From contig OZ007510.1 in the NCBI GenBank assembly GCA_963931865.1, forward strand, positions 1,759,205 through 1,823,204: a DNA stretch of 64,000 bases, written 5' to 3'. This document shows, piece after piece, positions 60,212 through 64,000 of this stretch. The notes under the pieces are model-generated. The model saw nothing but the letters and a program-made list of their open reading frames with translations, did no database searches and was not told the origin of the DNA. Made by a program: the position numbers and the translations under genes. This stretch comes from Axinella damicornis (taxonomy: Eukaryota; Porifera; Demospongiae; Axinellida; Axinellidae). Every line of letters begins with the position of its first letter. The first letter of the stretch is position 1.

Positions 60212-60975
60212 CAGGATCATTCCCACGATCACAGGATGCAGGTGATTGAACCCACAGAGATGAAGACGATGCCTACCCCCCTTCAGACAGATATATATTA
60301 TTTTGCTTACCGCCATCCGTTTTCACTTCTGCATTTATTCATCCATCCAAGTCTTTATTTTTTATTCAAACCTCTGTTGCTGGCTGCACAGGCTGTTTGT
60401 TCAGACCTCATTTTCCCGACTCTCCTGACAAAGTTTTGTCTTGCTTGCAAGCAACATACGAACAGCTGCCAAGAGAGTATGGGATCTTCTCCCCACCAAG
60501 CTCCTGTTGCTTTGGTATACAGTGAGCAATCAAGGCTGGTAGCATGCACGTATTTTGCTTTCAGTGCGTGCAAAGTGTGTGTGTGTGTGTGTGTGAACAT
60601 CTTCCACGAACTAGCTAAAAGTTATGGGTGTGTAGTGCGCATATAGTAGCTTGAGAAATTAGTCGGCAACACCCACAACGTTATTGAAGAGCATGACAAT
60701 CATGGTTGTATACAACCATGGTTTAGATTATAGTGCACTATGAGGATCTAGCTTGTTTTTAGCCCTCGTACCCAGGCCTTCTCACCCCATGCAGTGTTTT
60801 TCACTTGCAGTGCAAGCAACAAATGCTGGCCATGGGGTAAGAAATGCTATAGCACCTAGTCCTTGCATGCCTTGCCTCTGGGCAATGAAGAGCTGGAGAA
60901 GCCTTGCAGCAACAGATCGTGCACGCCTAACCGCACCCACACGCGGAAATGAGGCCTAGAGGTCACATAGCGAAG
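60212..60975. other. Fringe B 3' region and PCYOX1 promoter region
   Basis: No gene is seen. A GT microsatellite is at 60576-60595. A snap-back element fragment (CCTCGTACCCAGGCCTTCTC, with CACTTGCAGTGCAAGCAACA) lies at about 60763-60835. The two flanking genes are co-directional. Confidence 0.5.
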
Positions 60976-63306
60976 ATGGCGGGTGCTAGTTTTCGCTACC
61001 TGATTTCGTTCATCCCCTTCATCCGAAACCTGTTTGATCTCGACTCCAAAACTCCGAAATGTCTTGAATCTGTCACCGCACTTCCCAAGGCCCGGGTAGC
61101 CATCGTTGGTGCTGGTATTGGGGGGTGCTGTACCGCCGCCTTCCTTCGAGAACTAGGCGGGGAGAACCTGGACATCCATGTCTGGCAGAGGAAGGGGGTG
61201 CCAGTGGGTGGACGAACAGCAGTGGTGGACTTTGATGGTCATCTGTACGAGAGTGGAGGGTCCATCCTCCACAACAGTAACAAGTACCTAGTGGATTTCG
61301 CCAGCAGCTTAGGTTAGCAGCTGTAAATTAGTTGAAGGTGGGGCTGCACGGAAAGTGAATGGAAGAGGGTGGGAATGGACCCAATACTGGTTTTAGCTAA
61401 CTCGTCTGTTGGCTGCATTGGAATTTGTGCCAGTATGGTCGACAGACATATATATACTGTGTTATTAATTGCCTAGTGCCTTTATTGTAGGCTGCGATCT
61501 CCACTAGGGTTTGTATAGTTAGTCACACTCAGGAATGCAATTACCTGGCTTGGACAACTGGGTTGGCAGAGTCAGTGCGGTGCAGTCAGAAGCTTGAACT
61601 CGTACTCTTCATAGGAGACAGTGAGCTAACCATGCCATGAATTTCAGCGCTTGGGGAAGCGTGCACTTTCAGCAAATTCTTCCAATGTACGCGTTGCCAT
61701 CTTCTTACAACAGCTTCTGACTACAGTGTACATGTCCCAGCCTACTACATAAGGCCACACCTATATGCTCACATGTGCATCACTGCACAACGAATTCTCT
61801 GTGCATATGCAGTAATTATAGTGACCCCCGGACATTTATCCGTCGAGACTGCAACAGTAGGCAGTACAAAACAAGACACAAGCGCAATAGTGTGTTGGGT
61901 ATAATTTGCTAGCCTCATTCCCAGACTCTCCCCACGAGCAAACACAATAAGCTGGGTGATTGCCCAGGAATGAGGCTATATAATTGCCAATCTGTAGCAG
62001 TTGCTAAGGGTAATCAGCCTGTAAAAGCATTTTTTGTGGACGGCAAGTGATCAAGTTGCTGATCATAAAATTCTTGATCCCAGTTGTAAATGCTAGTGAC
62101 TAAGGTTCTGGTTGTGCAGGACTACAGACCAAAGGGAACAAGGATGAAGCCACCACTCCAGTGGGAATATACAACGGGAAGCAGTTCATTTTCCAAACTG
62201 GTACTCTGAAAATATGGAACACCATTAAGACTCTTTGGCACTATGGTCTCTCACTGGTTCGAATGGACTTCCTTGTGCGTTCGAATCTCAAGAAGTTCTC
62301 CACAATCTACAAGATACAGGCTGCCGGTCAGGCCTTTGAGACTGTCCCAGACATGCTAACGGCAATGGGAGGAGATGACATGTTTAAACTGACACAAAGT
62401 TCTGCCCAAGACTACCTTGGGAAACGGCTTGGTTACTCCGAGAGACTCGTGGGAGAAATCGTCACAGCTGCTCTTCGTATGAACTATGGGCAGAACTCCC
62501 GGGTCGATGCCTTCACAACACTTGTGGCTCTGACAGGAATGGAAGATGGAAGCCTGTGGAGTGTGGTGGGAGGGAATAGGCAGATTCCAGAGAAGCTGCT
62601 TCAAAAGTCGAATGCCATCTTCCATCTGGGTGATGTCCAAACCATTGAAAGAGTCAGCAATGGTGGGAAGATCTCTTACTATTTGAAAACAGATGACGAG
62701 GAAACCCAACAGAATCCACCTGAATTTGACGTTGTAATCGTTGCAAATCCACTGAACTTGTCAAAGGTGAAGTTTCTGAATTTCCCCAGTCCCATCTACA
62801 CCAGTGCCTCTACCACACCGTATCAGCAAACGGTGGCAAATTTTGTCAAGGGAGAAATCAATCCTTCTTTCTTCAATCTTGCAGACTACGGAAGCGACTT
62901 TCCCCTGACTATTCTCACTACTGTGCTGTCAAGCAGTCCCTTTGAGTTCCGCAGTGTTGCCATTCAAATCCCATCGGAGGTTCCTGCTAGCAAAGTACAC
63001 GAGTTCCAAAAACCGATTCAAGATGAACCAATGCGAGTCTGGAAAGTGTTCTCCCCTGCTCCTCTCACTGATGAGCAGAAGCAGCAAATGTTTCGGAAGA
63101 TTGAAGATCAGGTCACGGTTGATTGGCAGGCCTATCCCGTGTACGAGCCTCCGGAGGACTGCCCCAAGTTTGTTTTAGATGATGGTGTGTTCTATATCAA
63201 TGGCATTGAGAAGGCTGCCAGTGCCATGGAAATGAGTGCCATTGGGGCCAAGAATGTAGCCTTGCTGGCCAGAGAGTACCTGCTCAAAGACGGTGGAGTG
63301 AACTAG
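60976..63306 (+). CDS. PCYOX1: Prenylcysteine oxidase (PCYOX1)
   Basis: Two exons, 60976-61312 and 62120-63306; 507 aa (human 505). It oxidatively cleaves the thioether of prenylcysteines released when prenylated proteins are degraded in lysosomes, giving the aldehyde, cysteine and H2O2, with FAD. The FAD-binding Rossmann motif VAIVGAGIGGCCTA is at about residues 41-54, followed by GGRTAVVDFDGHLYESGG. Family blocks include IKTLWHYGLSLVRMDF, YKIQAAGQAFETVPDML, AALRMNYGQNSRVDAF, GSLWSVVGGNR and the C-terminal NGIEKAASAMEMSAIGAKNV. The start at 60976 (AAGATGG context) gives a hydrophobic N-terminus like a signal peptide; an in-frame ATG at 60949 would add nine residues. The 807-nt intron contains a snap-back element. 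Confidence 0.95.
61910..61978. mobile_element. Snap-back element in the PCYOX1 intron
   Basis: Ends TAGCCTCATTCCCAGACT and GCCCAGGAATGAGGCTA; AT-rich flanks ATAATTTGC and TATAATTGC are similar. Confidence 0.7.
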
Positions 63307-64000
63307 TACGTGTCCTAGCTGATGCTTGCTGATAAAGCCGTTACAATCATGTAGTTGGATTTTCCATGTCTGTGTACCTGATCAGTCTGTGTGTTATGGT
63401 TGTTGCTGGATTCCCAATTTTACACTGGAGAATTTTGTTCTGTGTTATTATAATTGATTTTGTCTTCCCATTGGCTGCCAAATTGGTAGAACAAAGATGT
63501 CATACAGGTTGGATCATTTTAACAAATGTACACCACTTAAATGTTGGGGCTACTGCACATCCACCTGGTTCAGCTGCAAGTTCGAGATGGTCTCATTCCC
63601 ATGCACAGATCATTAGTATACTCATGTGCACCTAGCCAACAGCTGCAGATGAAGCATATACGCATGTAGCCTCGATCGTTCCCAAGCCCCACGCGGCCTG
63701 GGAACAAGGCTAATACACATGATCCAACTGCATGACATTGTGTTCCCAATCAGTTTATTCATTTTGTTGCTCAGTATAGTCTTCCACGGCAGGAGCGCAT
63801 AATGAGGTACCTTATTATGTGCTCCTGTCCGCGGTCTGTGGATGGATTGCAATCAAATTGCTACATAGTCCCAGATCATGCATGCACATTACGGTCTGAT
63901 CTGGCAGGTGCATAAGCACATAAAAATTCTTGAGACCTGTAACATTGACAGATTAAATCTCAGATAAACAGACTGACATTGCAAATTATAGTTTAATTTA
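63307..64000. other. 3' region downstream of PCYOX1
   Basis: Probable 3' UTR then intergenic DNA. An inverted repeat GGAGCGCATAATGAGGTACC/TTATTATGTGCTCC is at 63791-63830. No gene is seen up to the window end. Confidence 0.5.
63667..63712. mobile_element. Snap-back element with 9-bp target duplication
   Basis: TAGCCTCGATCGTTCCCAAG (ATCG inserted in the arm) and GCCTGGGAACAAGGCTA; flanks ATACGCATG and ATACACATG match at 8 of 9. Confidence 0.85.

Overview
The window is nuclear DNA from an animal. It carries about sixteen protein genes split by short GT-AG (rarely GC-AG) introns, and several belong to families known mainly from metazoans (Fringe, SYNJ2BP/OMP25, CDKN3, CSTPP1, PLEKHD1, C19orf47). 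The compact genes, very short promoters and dense snap-back repeats fit an early-branching invertebrate such as a sponge. That placement is an inference; no rRNA or mitochondrial marker is present to test it. Gene models below were built by hand from splice sites, reading phase and remembered family sequences, and were not checked by any search.

Layout: 3' part of a Fringe glycosyltransferase (+, 208-2017); PLEKHD1-like PH/coiled-coil protein (-, 2535-11885); profilin-like protein (+, 12033-13465); candidate micro membrane protein (-, 13785-14535); SRSF4/6-type splicing factor (-, 14738-18221); SYNJ2BP (+, 18610-21543); C19orf47-type SAM protein (+, 21806-28518); ZCCHC9 (-, 28778-32051); SRP9 (+, 32138-33210); CDKN3 phosphatase (-, 34234-36649); ERH (+, 36894-38285); orphan multi-pass membrane protein (-, 38538-39968); CSTPP1 (+, 40674-41606); OS9 ER lectin (-, 43299-50795); second Fringe with a very long stem (+, 53666-60211); prenylcysteine oxidase (+, 60976-63306). 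Strands alternate almost throughout, giving five head-to-head pairs with 86 to about 700 bp between start codons.

The genes are mostly unrelated housekeeping functions: secretory pathway (SRP9, OS9, Fringe, PCYOX1), RNA (SRSF, ERH, ZCCHC9), cell cycle and cytoskeleton (CDKN3, CSTPP1, profilin-like). They do not form one pathway. The most distinctive content is the repeat landscape: a family of tiny perfect hairpins starting TAGCCTCGTTCCCAG with about 9-bp target duplications, other foldback families present in two copies, long poly-G runs in introns, several minisatellites, hAT-like remnants, and a gene-conversion-like patch between the two Fringe copies. I found no convincing new multi-gene system.
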